Both the position numbers and the translations under genes were made by a program. From the NCBI GenBank assembly GCA_030737875.1, contig CM060915.1, forward strand, positions 904,464,677-904,528,676: a DNA stretch of 64,000 bases, read 5' to 3'. Below the pieces are notes generated by a model that saw nothing but the letters and a program-made list of their open reading frames with translations, searched no databases and was not told where the DNA came from. Source of the stretch: Allium sativum. Taxonomy: Eukaryota > Streptophyta > Magnoliopsida > Asparagales > Amaryllidaceae. This document shows positions 12,201 through 23,194 of the stretch, one piece after another (the first letter of the stretch is position 1; each line of letters starts with the position of its first letter).

Positions 12201-12720
12201 ATGAAGACGAATCCTACTGTCGATTTTCACAAAGAAAGGGATGAGCTGCGGCATCAAGTTAGGGACTTAGAGGTGAGATACAAAGACGTATTAGTAAGAT
12301 GCAAAGAATGGGAGACTATATTTGGATGTGCCCTTGGGGTCTCTTCCTCTAATGACTCACGGGTCTCGACGGAATGCGTCTTTTCGGAATGTGAGATTGG
12401 GGATCCTCCCCCCGGGATAGATCATTCCTTCGCTGCCAGGTGGTACAGACGGGTTAAGGCAGGCGCGAAAAGTCTTTATGTCAGGAAGGAGATCGGGGGC
12501 AATTCTCATCGTGTTGACTTTTATACCTCCAAACTAAAGCAATTACATAAGGAGAAACAACACTTGCACGAAGATGCTTCTGATCTGAGGAAGGAAAACA
12601 AAAATCTCCGCGTGATAGGTTAGACTTTCAATCAAGCTTTAAAGTGGCAACCTAAACCCTTGGATGACTCGGGCGAGGTGATGGAAAAGATGCAAAGGGT
12701 CGACGAGCTTTTGCGTGCCG
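12201..12720 (+). pseudogene. Unrecognised coiled-coil protein remnant, part 2
   Basis: The frame opens with a strongly charged helix (KERDELRHQVRDLEVRYK), has a middle of mixed composition (GIDHSFAARWYRRVKAG), and a second heptad stretch (KLKQLHKEKQHLHEDASD). It stops at TAG (12621-12623). The same frame carries on after the stop with EVMEKMQRVDELLRAAI to about 12748, so the stop is a single nonsense change in a longer protein. No catalytic motif is visible. It shares strand and character with the frame at 10538-11347 and is probably the C-terminal half of the same gene. Confidence 0.45.
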
Positions 12721-13320
12721 CGATTCGTCGCTTTGCCACTTCCTCTTAGTTCCATGAATAGGGAGCACCCTATCGGAAGTTGGTCTATTGCTCGTATGGG
12801 AGTTGTCGTATTGGAGTGTGCTTCCTTCTCCTTTCTCCCTTTCCATTTTTGTTTAAACATCAATGTAATGCGTAAAATTCCCTGTATTTTAATAACAGAG
12901 TGTTGCATTTTATGTAAATACGGATAAGAGTAGGGCCTATAATGATACGGTTTGGTGTACAATTGTGTATTTTAATCTAGGTTCTTTCCTTTTAGCCATT
13001 GCTACGTTATGACTAGGCACAGAATGTTATGTTGGGGTCCGTCTCATGGTTTTGAAAATAGTGTCCCGTACCCTTTTTGGGACTAACAGTGTCATAGCGT
13101 GTTCCGTCATAAAAGATCTGAAATACTCGTTCGTGTTTTGCATGTTTGTGTGAGTATTTGGTACATCCGTATAAATCAGGGACATTTTCCTGAGTTAAAA
13201 AAGGAAATGATAAAGGCTATCGGTGTGCGATCAGTGCTGTGGTTCTTCGTGTAATCGGAGTTGAATTGCTTCTCCCATCATTTGCAAAGGATTTGGCTGA
13301 CCCTGATCCGAATATGTACT

Positions 13321-13740
13321 GAAGACCGGAATCACCATCAGTATCTGTGAAACATCGAATTGTCTCGGATTCGGGTTTTAGCTTAGAAGACCGGAATATC
13401 TTTGGCATCGGCGAAACATTGAGGCTTGCTTAGATTCGGTCATTAATAATAGTTGACCGGAACTTCTTCCGGTATTCCTATAGAGTTGGATCCACCCAGA
13501 TTCGGGTTTCAGTATTGAGGACCGGTGCCCCCGCCGGTATTGGTGAAGCGTCGAATCAGCCCAAATTCAGGTATTAGTGTTGAAGACCGGAACCCCCTCC
13601 GGTATTGGCGAAGCGCCGAATCGACCCAGATTCGGGTATTAGTATCGAAGACCGGAACCCCCCCCGGTATTGGCGAAATGCCGAATCGACCTAGATTAGG
13701 GTATTAGTATTGAAGACCGGAACCCCCTCCGGTATTGGCG
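13321..13740. repeat. 65-bp tandem array, seven units
   Basis: The marker GAMGACCGGAAYC recurs at about 13321, 13386, 13453, 13517, 13582, 13647 and 13712, a 64-67-bp period. Each unit contains CCGGTATTGGCGAA-like and CCAGATTCGGGTATTAG-like phrases. Similarity rises toward the right, the last four units being nearly identical, so the array has been growing or homogenising from that side. The units are GC-rich and CpG-rich and do not code. Confidence 0.9.
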
Positions 13741-14222
13741 ATGTAGGTACCCCCTGCGGATTTGATTCAGAAAGCAGAGGTTGTACGTGCCTTTTGAGCC
13801 TCATCTTGGGCTGTTGATGTCAAATCAGAGGATGTACGTGCTTCGTTGGCCACTCTCTGGGCATGTGCGTCTGGAGCGCTTGGCTAGCTTATCCACAAGC
13901 AGGGCCCAAGGACTTACCCGACCTCCCACCAGGAGGCGCCTTATCCTGACCATCATAGGCGATGATATGGGCTTAGAAATTTAGATGGGGCTATCATAGG
14001 CACAGAACTAAGATTTACTCTTTTGACACTCTACACGGACCATCGTAGGCACTGGTAGAGGCTTATACGCCAGCCCCCTCCAAGGGGTGCCCTATCTTGA
14101 TCATCGTAGGCGATGAAAGGGGTTTGCGTTCCCTTTTGCGGGTAACGCGGAACATAAGCAGAGGTAGGACATGCTCTTCTACAAGCATAGGTAGGACGTG
14201 CTTAGTTTTAGCAGAGGCAGGG
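13741..14222. repeat. GC-rich region of short dispersed repeats
   Basis: Short phrases recur here: CATCGTAGGCGATGA-type words at about 13950, 14042 and 14100, AGGTAGGACATGCT-type words at about 14163 and 14187, and GAGGATGTACGTGC-type words at about 13780 and 13829. No reading frame is convincing. It is likely the 3' non-coding part of the element to the left, cut at 14227 by insertion of element F. Confidence 0.5.
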
Positions 14223-15233
14223 CGTACTGTAACGCCCCACCTCTATACCCATATTATCCAAGAGTATTACTAAGTAATACCGTCAGATAATACGAAGAAT
14301 GAGGCTATAGGGGCACACACATGCAAATTCTCTCGGATTAACACTGGTATGTATCAAAATTTATGAAATATCACTTACTCTTACGTACTCAATATCGGTA
14401 CAAAACATTTACACGTGTACCTCCAAGATAGAACAATACATAATATACATGAATACAGAGATCACAGAGTCAATTGTATCGATAGATATAATGTATAATA
14501 TTTAACATTTCATATAATTTAACTTATTACACACCAAAATATACATCATTCTATTCAATACATGGTAATAAATAATTCACTAGATTACTGTACTCCTCTA
14601 AGCACAGTAAATACAAGCTAGTCTCAAGGCCCCTGCACCTGTAATGTCTCTGTTTGACCCGAGTATTAAATAAATAATAAACGGATCAGTCTATTTTTAA
14701 ATCCATTATATTTAATATATAATTTTTGGGTACTCTAAACAAGAATAATAACATAAAGAGGTACAATATTATTTAATCCACAATGATCACTCATAAGAAA
14801 GGAGACATCAATGATTCATGCCTCACGGCTAAATATTATGAAAGCATTGCCATATATGAACGTATGATAATGACAACATAATCTTATTCAAATAAATCTC
14901 ATTCAAGAGTTATAACGCATTATAAAATCACCAAAATCTCACAATCACGTAATAGTGTAATAAAACAAAAAATTACAAATGTCAAGATACCATTATAGCC
15001 CTAAGGCTATATATATAAATCAACGCCAACAAACAAGGTGAGATCATTTGAAATCCAACATCTCTAGAAAACGAATAATGAAACCCAAAAATATGAAAAT
15101 AATTTGGATCTAGAGCATCGAATGACAAAAAAACCACAAATTCAACAATGGCATCATAAAATGGATCCAAAACAACAAGCTCATCAAAGCGATATTTCGA
15201 ATCCGAAACAACATAGTTTTGCACATGCCAATA

Positions 15234-15300
15234 AGCTCCCCCCCCCGGGCTAAGTGAATACGTATATGAGACTCCCCCGAGTCTAGCTTCCCCCCGAAGC
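15234..15300. other. Three consecutive hairpins with poly-C/poly-G loops
   Basis: Within 67 bases lie three inverted repeats whose loops are homopolymeric C on the plus strand: one at 15234-15251 (AGCTC...GGGCT, wobble-paired), a perfect one at 15269-15284 (AGACTC/GAGTCT around CCCC), and a perfect one at 15286-15300 (GCTTC/GAAGC around CCCCC). In F sense (minus) the loops are G runs of about 9, 4 and 5 plus stem Gs, so G-quadruplex formation is also possible. They lie in the LTR of F. Confidence 0.75.
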
Positions 15301-16319
15301 GAGTACTTGCTCAACAACAACAATATGTGACAGACTCATAGTCAGTAACCCAAGTGGTGGTAACTGTGTATCCCATACCACACATTTCCAACACCGGTTT
15401 ACTACCCACTAGTCAGCTCCACACTGGAAAACTCAAACATCTCAAATCACAAAAATCTCACAAATCACAACATCAACTCAATAGCTTCAATCAGACAAAA
15501 TAGAAAATTAATCAATCTCATACACCACCGTGTTTACAAATCTGTTTATCTAGTTCTCGTATAATACACTAACCCTTCAATACTCTATATAACAAGTCTA
15601 ATGAATAACTAGTATAATGATATCGAAAGTCCCATAGTAGACGGTTCCACTAAACCGTTTATTCAAATTTCTCATTAAATAGAATATATAAACACTCTCA
15701 ATCACATAAAGTAATCATTGCTACATCATATTCAAATTAACCATCAAATTAAATCAATGGTAAATTAAACAAAATAAAAGAGTTCACATAAGAATTGGAA
15801 AGACAAAAATTATACAAAGAACGAATGAATTCGAGAATTACTCAAGGAAACACCTGTAATTACAAGATAATTCATAAATAAAACAAAGTAAAATAAGTAA
15901 TATAACTCAAAAGATACTACAAATATTTGAGAATTGTAAACATTCATTACAAGTTAGTATAAATCTTTAAAACATAACATGCAACGAAATAAACAAAATA
16001 ACATGTCAATTACTATTTAAACACTATTTTATTAATGTAGGCCTCAAATGATTTAAAAGAAGAATTCGAATAAATAGAACTGATTTAAAAGAAGAATTCG
16101 AATAAATTGTACAATCTTGATAAAACATATTTAGTCTAAATCTAATTATCATATTGATAAAATTATCCATATTATAAACAAAATGCTAACATTTACTTAA
16201 AAATAGATTTTTATATACGTGCAAATAGTTAAATTCAACCTATTTATAATTTGAGCTACTAATTAATTTCTTGAAATTGTATTGTATACTTTAATTTATA
16301 ATTTAGAACGACATAATAT

Positions 16320-16364
16320 TGTGTGTGTGTGTATATATATACGTATATATATATATATACATAT
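16320..16364. repeat. (TG)n-(TA)n compound microsatellite
   Basis: A short TG run passes into TATATATA with single interruptions. It is a simple repeat inside the F LTR. Confidence 0.9.
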
Positions 16365-16647
16365 AAAAGATGTGTCAAATTATTTAAAATCTAAGAATTG
16401 ATCAAACGTCAAATAAACAATTCATGCGACCGTAATTAAAAATAACAACGGACAATATCCCCTTAATAGTTCAACAACCTACTAGCGCATAATTCATTAA
16501 CCAATCAACCAAATCAAACAATCAATTTATTCATAACAAATTAAATTCAATAATCCAATCACCCAAGCAAAACAATCATCAACTGATAATGATATGTAAA
16601 TATATATTTAACTAGAATGGAGGTAGAAATAGATGTGAGTGAGGGGA

Positions 16648-16653
16648 ACTCAC
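16648..16653 (-). promoter_or_regulatory. Splice-donor-like GTGAGT in the F LTR
   Basis: The minus strand reads TTAAGGTGAGTTCCCCTCAC, an AAG|GTGAGT donor whose GTGAG can pair with CTCAC ten bases later. It corresponds in sequence and position to the donors in A and B. The GC-rich leader (about 16900-17010) lies upstream of it on the minus strand. Confidence 0.5.
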
Positions 16654-17288
16654 CTTAACCATGCTTGGAAGTCTAAAATAATAACAATTCCATCTTCACC
16701 GCTGTTACCAAACAATTCTACAATCAACACTACAACCATCCATAGAGCATCTAAGCACTGTTTTCATCCTCCTAAAATCAACAGCCACAAATTAATAACC
16801 GTGACTTCCTCCATCTACCACGACACTGAACTTTATGTCGCAACCAACGTATAGGCATGAAATCTTCTGGCACTTGCTCATCATCTTCTCACTCAGTCAC
16901 TATCGCTCTAATTTGCCAGCTAGCTCCATCGCCTGTGAACATCAGGGAAAGAACCAGTCGCGACTTTGAAGTCGCCCCCCTCCTCGTCAGCCGTGCTCGC
17001 GCCCTCGGAAGTCGCACGATCTGATTCCCTTTTTTTATTTAGGGATTGTGATTTCGATTTGGCAGTCCCAGAAGAGAATAGAACGGGTTGTGTTTTTCTC
17101 AGAATAATAGAAGGTGCATTTTCTGGAATATAAAAGAACTTAGTGGGTTTGGGATTGGTTGAATTGAGGTTGATCCAATAGGCTTAGTATTAGTATTATC
17201 TCATCTATTTACCTTAATATATATATATTATATATACTTTCCATTAACGCTTTAGGTGATTTTAAATGCGGTTAGATTCTTAAATTTA

Positions 17289-18045
17289 GGGTACTCTTCT
17301 TGACACTCCAAATATTGTTAAGGGGTGATCAATTTTAAGGGGACTCCATACACAATTTTAATTGTTAAGGGGAGGCTTCGAAATGAAAAATTAGGTACCA
17401 AACTACCCTCGCATCAAAAATTACCAATACATTAACTCAGAAAATATGGAAAACATTAACGCAGACACACATCGAACGATAAAACCAAAAAAAGATCAAC
17501 CAACATTGTTTTTATTAATATAAAACAGTGCAATCCCACCGAATATACACATAAACGAAGACGAAGTTTATGGGAACAATATTATTCTTACAATCGGCGC
17601 TAAAAATATAAAACAATTTCGACTACACCTTACTGTTTTTCCTGCCCATCATGCAAACTTCCATATTCAGCAGTATGAACCTATAAATCTGAAAGGAAAA
17701 AAAATTAAAAATTAAAAAATACCTTAGCAATTGTTAATTATTCATAATATGATATAAAAGTTAAGTGCAAATCAGGTTGTCTATTTTCTCAATGGAAGAA
17801 TTATGACTTATTTCCTTCGTTGATTTGAATTAGGGTTTTTTGTAAAAAAAAAACTGATTAGAGAGATAAGCATTTGTTGCAATGGTAATTAAATTTTGGA
17901 TTAAAAATGCATAAGGGATAATTTGGTCAAAATATAATTATGTGTTAAGGGGTGACCACTTTTGAAAGTCTCCCTCTTAGTAAAAAAAGCAAAAACCAAA
18001 GATTGGGTCACCCTTTAACAATATTGAGTGTAGATAACAATACCC
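17289..18045. mobile_element. Non-autonomous TIR DNA transposon (MITE-like), 757 bp
   Basis: The ends are inverted repeats of about 45 bp. Left begins GGGTACTCTTCTTGACACTC; the right end read backward begins GGGTATTGTTATCTACACTC. Both go on to ATATTGTTAARGGGTGAYC. The interior (no ORF, T-rich runs) has no transposase. Both ends are flanked by TAAATTTA (17281-17288 and 18046-18053). This is either an 8-bp target-site duplication, which would favour hAT, or, because TAAATTTA is its own reverse complement, an extension of the TIR. Superfamily is therefore open; Mutator-like is the alternative. It inserted into the LTR of F. Confidence 0.8.
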
Positions 18046-19200
18046 TAAATTTAAATGTCATATAAATTAATTCGCTTATCATTCTGCAACTTTATGGCCT
18101 AATATTAATGATTTCATTCTATTTATAACTCTCACATTTTATTCATTAATTCAACAACTAAATAATACAAATATATTTTTCTACTATTAATAGTGAAGTA
18201 AAATTGTACAGTATCGCAAAGAATTATACTTAATATACCCCCTTTTTTCAATTAATTAATCGTCATCAATCTTATTTATACCTTTTAAATTTTATTTACT
18301 ACGTATATAATTATGACGGCAAGACTGGTTGACTTCCCCCTTAACAAAATTGCATCCTCGCAATTTCCTTATAGGGAAAAGTAACTAAATTATACTCTGA
18401 CCTTCACGTATTCGACTATCAAAGTACTTACCTTCTCTACATGGCTTTACACTCTTCAAATTATATGCAACTAATTTTCTTAAATTTAACGTCTTTTATT
18501 ACTATTATTGTTGTTAATTATACACATTATAATTCATACGAAAAAATTTCTAACTCCCGAAATTTTTGAAAAACTTCGGTAGAGCCTCCTTTGTACGGGG
18601 GACGTTTCGGAAAATCTGAATATAATATAAACACAAAATATACATCTCCAAAGAGGCATCCCAATGCGAGGCTTCCCGAAATACGGGGAAACAAACCAAT
18701 AACTCAACATAACAACATTTTGTAATATCTAATCTGAAAACATACCTTTTAATTAGCGTTTTTAGCAATTTGCATCGTTTTTCATGTGTGCAACGCAAGC
18801 GGTCTTCGCCGCTAGCAATGCTTCAAGCTTCCACGGTACCTACCTTAATTGTAAATATCAGTTGCATATAAGAAATATGGTAAATATAATTGTAAATTAT
18901 ATTTGCATGTTATACTCCAACGTGCAAAAACGAGCAAATGCCATCCATTTGTCTAGTAATTTTGCATGTACCTATACTTATCTCAAATATAAATATTAGT
19001 CGCATATGAGAAACACAATGAATATAAATTAATGTAATGGATAATTAGCATGACATATTATTTTTAAATCATTCTTCAAGACATCGAAGCACTAGAACAT
19101 CAAACGAAGCAACGAATTACACTATAATACACTAAACTTCCAAACCCGTAACATGATTATGTGTAGGCCAGTGCTATAAAACCTCATTTTTGAGCCATCA

Positions 19201-20170
19201 GATAGTGAAATTTTGAAAATCATTACAAACAAAAGTTGTAGCTCAGGTTTTGAGCTTTCCGGAATGCACAAGATCATCAAAATCGGATAAACTGTGCAAA
19301 AGTTGTGAATAAATCAATTTAGCTCAGTTTTAATAAAATTCATTTTAGGACAGCAATATAAAATAGTTTTTTTAAGCTCTGTGAACGTCAAAATTTTGTA
19401 AAATTCTTTAAATGAAAATTATTACTTAGGTTCCAAGCTTTCAGGAATGTGTAAGGTTGTCAAATTTAGATCAACCATTTGAAAGTTATGATCGATAAAA
19501 GTTCACTTTTTTTTCCTGGAGTTCAACATATATTTACACCATACTCAGCATATATGCAAGCTGTATAGAAATGTTCTACAATTATTTCAGGTATACAACA
19601 TGTAGTGCTAGTGTAAATAAGTCAGGGTAACAAGAATGAGGTGAATCATTGAAGAAGAAAAATTTGAAGCACAAACATGGGTGTTGGAAATGAAATAAAT
19701 AAGTGACAACAAGAAAGGGCATGTATACAAATCACAAATAAAACAGAAGGCATGCAGCCAAAAAGTTCTCATGAAAGCAACAAGTGGAACATATGTGTAA
19801 ATATGGATTATCAATTAAACTTATATATTTTCATCTAAATTTACATATATGAGAAGCTTCCTGCGCCTATAGTTTATATGCATGAGACCATTCACATGGA
19901 ATTCACTGTGTACCAACAACTGAGCATTTTTTACCTCTCCAAATCCTTTGCACTAGGAAGTAATACAGTTTGAAGTCAATTATCTTTAAGAGAGTTTTTT
20001 TTGTTATGTAGATATGCAGGTCAACAATAAAAAGCAAGTTTTCGAGCTAAGAAACAATAGAATTTCATGAAACAATTCAAGTGAAAGTGATAGTTTATAT
20101 TTTAAGCTTTCCGGAAAGTGCAAAATCGATAAAATTCGACCATGCATCCAAAAGTTATGAGCAAAACAGT
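19201..20170. repeat. Three dispersed copies of an AGCTTTCCGGAATG/AAAGTTATGA module
   Basis: Copies lie at about 19201-19320, 19381-19500 and 20041-20170. Each has an AAATTTTGTAAAAT-like or AATTTCATGAAAC-like start, AAGCTTTCMGGAAWG in the middle and TCCAAAAGTTATGA-like at the end. The same kind of phrase occurs in the LTRs of B (about 31830 and 35235) and E (about 57950). Confidence 0.6.
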
Positions 20171-21700
20171 TCAGCGCTATTTTTAATACTATTAGTTAAT
20201 CTTATTTCAAAAAGAAAAAAGTGTGTGTGTGTGTGTATGTGTTTTTTTTTTCCATGGACCAAAGAAAACTTATTGTTGATTTAGATTTCTTCATAAACAA
20301 TTCCTTTACTGCTACTTAACCATTGTTCTAAAGATTTGGCTACAAATCATATTGGCTGAAATATGGTATTCAGGTATAGGCAGTCTGGGTAGACAAATGC
20401 AAAACAGAGCAAGCCAGATTTTAAAATATTTCCTTAGACTAATAGGCAACAAAATTATTTTCAATATAAACTCATCTAACACAAGTTGTTTTCTGCCAAA
20501 ACAATCCTCACATAAATTAGATGATCAGCAATGGAAAGTAAATCAAAATTCTAGCTGGCAAATTTAGTACTCTATCAAGTAGAGCGAACATATGCTATGG
20601 ACATGATTGTTTGTATGTTATAATGAAATGTCAACATACAACGTATTCAGAAACTATCACTTTCTACCATTGGAGTAATTAGATATTCAAAACATTAAAA
20701 ATAATTTTCTTCAAAATTAATTTCTAATCCAATGGCTTTGTCTATGCATGTTCATCTACACAATATGTGGAAGAAATCGTTTCATGAAACTGTCTATTCC
20801 CTGTTTGTTTTGTGCAAAATTAGTTCCCAAAATTTTTGGTATGTAATCAAATTACATAAAAATTATCATGCAGTGGCAAAACTTCCCATAATATCCTATG
20901 AATGATGAAAATCCTAACTATACATGTCACGCTCGACTAAAAAAAATATGATGACAAGGTTTCATGATAAATGATATGAAGTTTAAGATCAAATGAATCA
21001 TTTAGGCAAATATCCACGAAAATTTTCCAGTATGCCTTAATTTTAAACATACATACAATAGCGTAGAGTACATACGAAAGCACAAACACAAAGTACGGAA
21101 TGTTACTGTGCACATGATCAAATAAAAATCCAAATTCAAAACATGAAAGGGTACAAAAATTGTATAGGCTGAAAACGCATAAACCATACCCATTACATAT
21201 TATTTAAACAAGCAAGCACTAGCTATATCTTGCTGAAAATGAACTACTTCTTCAAGGTAGTTTATACTTATAATTGTCAATATTTTGGTTTGTCCTGTTG
21301 CGTAAAAGAATAAACAATCCAACTAACTGGCATCATCTTGTACAAAAAGACGGGCTATGATAAATGCAGGTCAGGTTACTCATTTTTGAAAGTAAGACCC
21401 AACCATAAATTAAAAAAAATTACAGCTTGCGATGTTAAACAAATATCCATAGGAATTTTTTTCCAATTATTGTGGCTAAATGTCCCGTCTAAGTGTCTAA
21501 GAACCTTTACCGAGTACGTGTGCACCTGTATCGGTTAATTTTCTCAGTACACTTATACGGACAAGTTGACGCCATTTTTATTTTTCCATCTCAAACAAGT
21601 ATCACATCTTGCATTATTTATTTGACAATAACATTTTGCCCAAATATAGTTATATTTTTCCTTTTATTTATCACTTATTTATTTTAACTTTTCCCTACAA

Positions 21701-21781
21701 TATTGCGTCGAATCGTCTTGCATAAGTGTTTAGGGATTCCTATCGATAACGTTGATCGGACGTATCAACCAGAATTCTTAA
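21701..21781 (-). other. Conserved leader block near the primer site, shared with A
   Basis: This block matches 29851-29930 of element A in order and spacing: GCGTCG, then TCGT..CTTG, AGTGTTTAG, CCTATCGATA against CACTATCGATA, GATC..., and ACCAGAAYTC. In both elements it lies a few hundred bases downstream of the primer site, where packaging and dimerisation signals of LTR elements usually are. Function is inferred. Confidence 0.65.
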
Positions 21782-22196
21782 ATCACCCCGCGGACAAATC
21801 AACTTAAGACTAACTTCTTTAACCATTTATTTTATCGTATATCCATTTATTAATTCACTTCATTATTATTGTTGTTATTGTCGTTATTAATTTATTTGCT
21901 TGTTCGAATTTAATGGCTAACTCGCTCTTACATTCGATACAATAATCGCTTATAACATGTATTAACAATCGGTAATCAAAGAACAAACAAACAAAGCCTT
22001 CAGCGGAAATTTATATATTAATCTCCGTTGCGCAATTTCTTACATGTTAATTGATTATGGTAATCATCGTATATTACCTATTAACATAAAATACAATAAA
22101 TCTACTACTCACCCACGCGGATAGGGACTCTTATGTCTCTTCTAAGGTCCAGACTCGTATCTCTATTTATTTATATAATGTATTGTTCCAATTCTT

Positions 22197-22208
22197 GCTC
22201 TGATACCA
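22197..22208 (-). other. Primer-binding site of element F
   Basis: The minus strand reads TGGTATCAGAGC, complementary to the 3' end of plant initiator tRNA-Met, four bases from the LTR start at 22213. It fixes the minus orientation of F. Confidence 0.9.
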
Positions 22209-22212
22209 AAAA

Positions 22213-22654
22213 TGTAATGCCCCACCTCTATAACCATATTATCCAAGAGTATTACTAAGTAATACCATCAGATAATATGAAGAATGAGGCTATAGGGGCA
22301 CACATATGCAAATTCTCTTGGACTAACACTGGTACGTATTAAAATTTCTGAAATATCACTTACTCTTACGTACTCAATGTCGGTACAAAACAACTACATG
22401 TGTGCCTCCAGGACAGAACAATACATAATATACATGAATACAAAGATCACAGAGTCAATTGCATCGATAAATATAATTTATAATATTTAACATTTCATAT
22501 ACATTAACTTATTACACAACAAAATATGCATCATTTTATTCAACACATGGTAATAAATAATTCACTAGATTACTATACTCCTCTAAGAACAGTAAATACA
22601 AGCTGGTCTCAAGGCCCCTACACTATAATGTCTCGGTTTGACCTGAGTATTATA
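22213..22654 (-). mobile_element. Element F right LTR, truncated after 442 bp
   Basis: It matches 14228-14670 almost base for base with scattered substitutions, then similarity stops at about 22654 where the leader of chromovirus E begins. The missing ~3.7 kb of this LTR and the 5' LTR of E must have been lost together or in successive deletions. Confidence 0.85.
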
Positions 22655-22796
22655 TACGTATATGAGAGCATGTATTTGGGATATTTTGGTTTCCAAAAAC
22701 TATATATATACACTATTAGTATATCTAAGGAAGAAGTCACACTGCCCTGGCACCACTAAGGAGATGGTTAATCGTTTTCTCTTTATAGATTAGACG
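22655..22796 (+). mobile_element. Chromovirus E, 5' leader (5' LTR missing)
   Basis: 142 bases between the truncated F LTR and the gag start codon. No primer site or LTR end is present, so the E copy is truncated on its left. It holds no ORF. Confidence 0.6.
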
Positions 22797-22968
22797 ATGA
22801 GCCGAAATATGAGGAGTACGGGGTCAGGGGCTAGCAGCAGGAATGTCCCTGATATGAGGACGATGTTTACTACCTTCATACAAGAGATGTTTATGGATGT
22901 TCAGGGAGCAATTCCTAATGCTGCTAACGGTGGTGGTGCAGCATTGCAGGCGCCTAGAGCCGATTTCG
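22797..22968 (+). pseudogene. Chromovirus E gag, first part (interrupted by A)
   Basis: The frame begins ATG (MSRNMRSTGSGASSRN). It is glycine/alanine-rich, as Ty3/gypsy gag N-termini often are, and runs to the last base before element A. It resumes in phase at 50193 after the 5-bp duplicated target: 172 nt here plus 278 nt there make an unbroken 149-codon frame. Gag forms the particle in which the RNA is packaged. Membership in the Tekay/Del chromovirus group rests on the downstream pol and chromodomain. Confidence 0.85.
22964..22968. repeat. Target-site duplication of element A (left copy)
   Basis: TTTCG here is repeated at 50188-50192 on the other side of element A, the 5-bp duplication left by integrase. 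Confidence 0.95.
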
Positions 22969-23155
22969 TGTGACGACCCCGGGGATTTTCGGCCCCGAAA
23001 GTCGACATAAATACCTTTACCGTAACTCATGCCGACCCTCCAAGCACCGAAAACACTGGATAGTTATTAGAAAGAAATTAGAGGGTGAGATAAGAAAGAA
23101 AGAAATATTAGAATAGAAGAAGAAGAAGAAACACCACAACACAAAATCTAACATC

Positions 23156-23194
23156 GCAGCGGAACAAAATATAATACAGAAATAAATCTTTATT
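23156..23194 (-). terminator. Poly(A) signal and TTCCGCTGC box of element A
   Basis: On the minus strand AATAAA (23189-23194) precedes TTCCGCTGC (23156-23164) by about 25 bases, near the 3' end of the LTR. The same pair occurs at the right LTR (GCAGCGGAA at 30291-30299) and the box recurs in B, C and D. Confidence 0.6.

Larger units (their letters stand above)
14228..18333 (-). mobile_element. Element F left LTR (about 4.1 kb, minus orientation)
   Basis: It starts TGTAACGCCCCACC, preceded by a possible target-site copy CGTAC. The same 440 bases recur at 22213-22654. On the right it ends near GGTTGAC at 18333, directly followed by a pyrimidine tract, TTCCCCCTTAAC, that is the minus-strand polypurine tract. 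The terminal CA is therefore mutated or my end is off by a base or two. A TIR transposon sits inside at 17289-18045. No coding sequence is visible. A GTGAGT donor is at 16648-16653 and a GC-rich leader around 16900-17010, both minus. The layout matches LARD elements: long LTR, non-coding interior. Confidence 0.8.
18334..22212 (-). mobile_element. Element F internal region (non-coding, ~3.9 kb)
   Basis: It is bounded by the polypurine tract at 18334-18342 (minus AAGGGGGAA) and the primer site at 22197-22208. No gag or pol motif is readable in either strand; the longest frames are short and AT-driven. Near the 3' side it carries the block shared with A and B (18550-18595), in the middle three copies of a repeated phrase (19201-20170), and near the primer site a block shared with A (21701-21781). 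A non-coding interior with conserved islands is typical of LARDs, which depend on another element's proteins. Confidence 0.75.

Noticed and set aside
14982..15323. 113-codon ORF on the minus strand in the F LTR
   Set aside because: It has no recognisable domain, lies in LTR sequence and runs through the poly-C hairpins; treated as chance.
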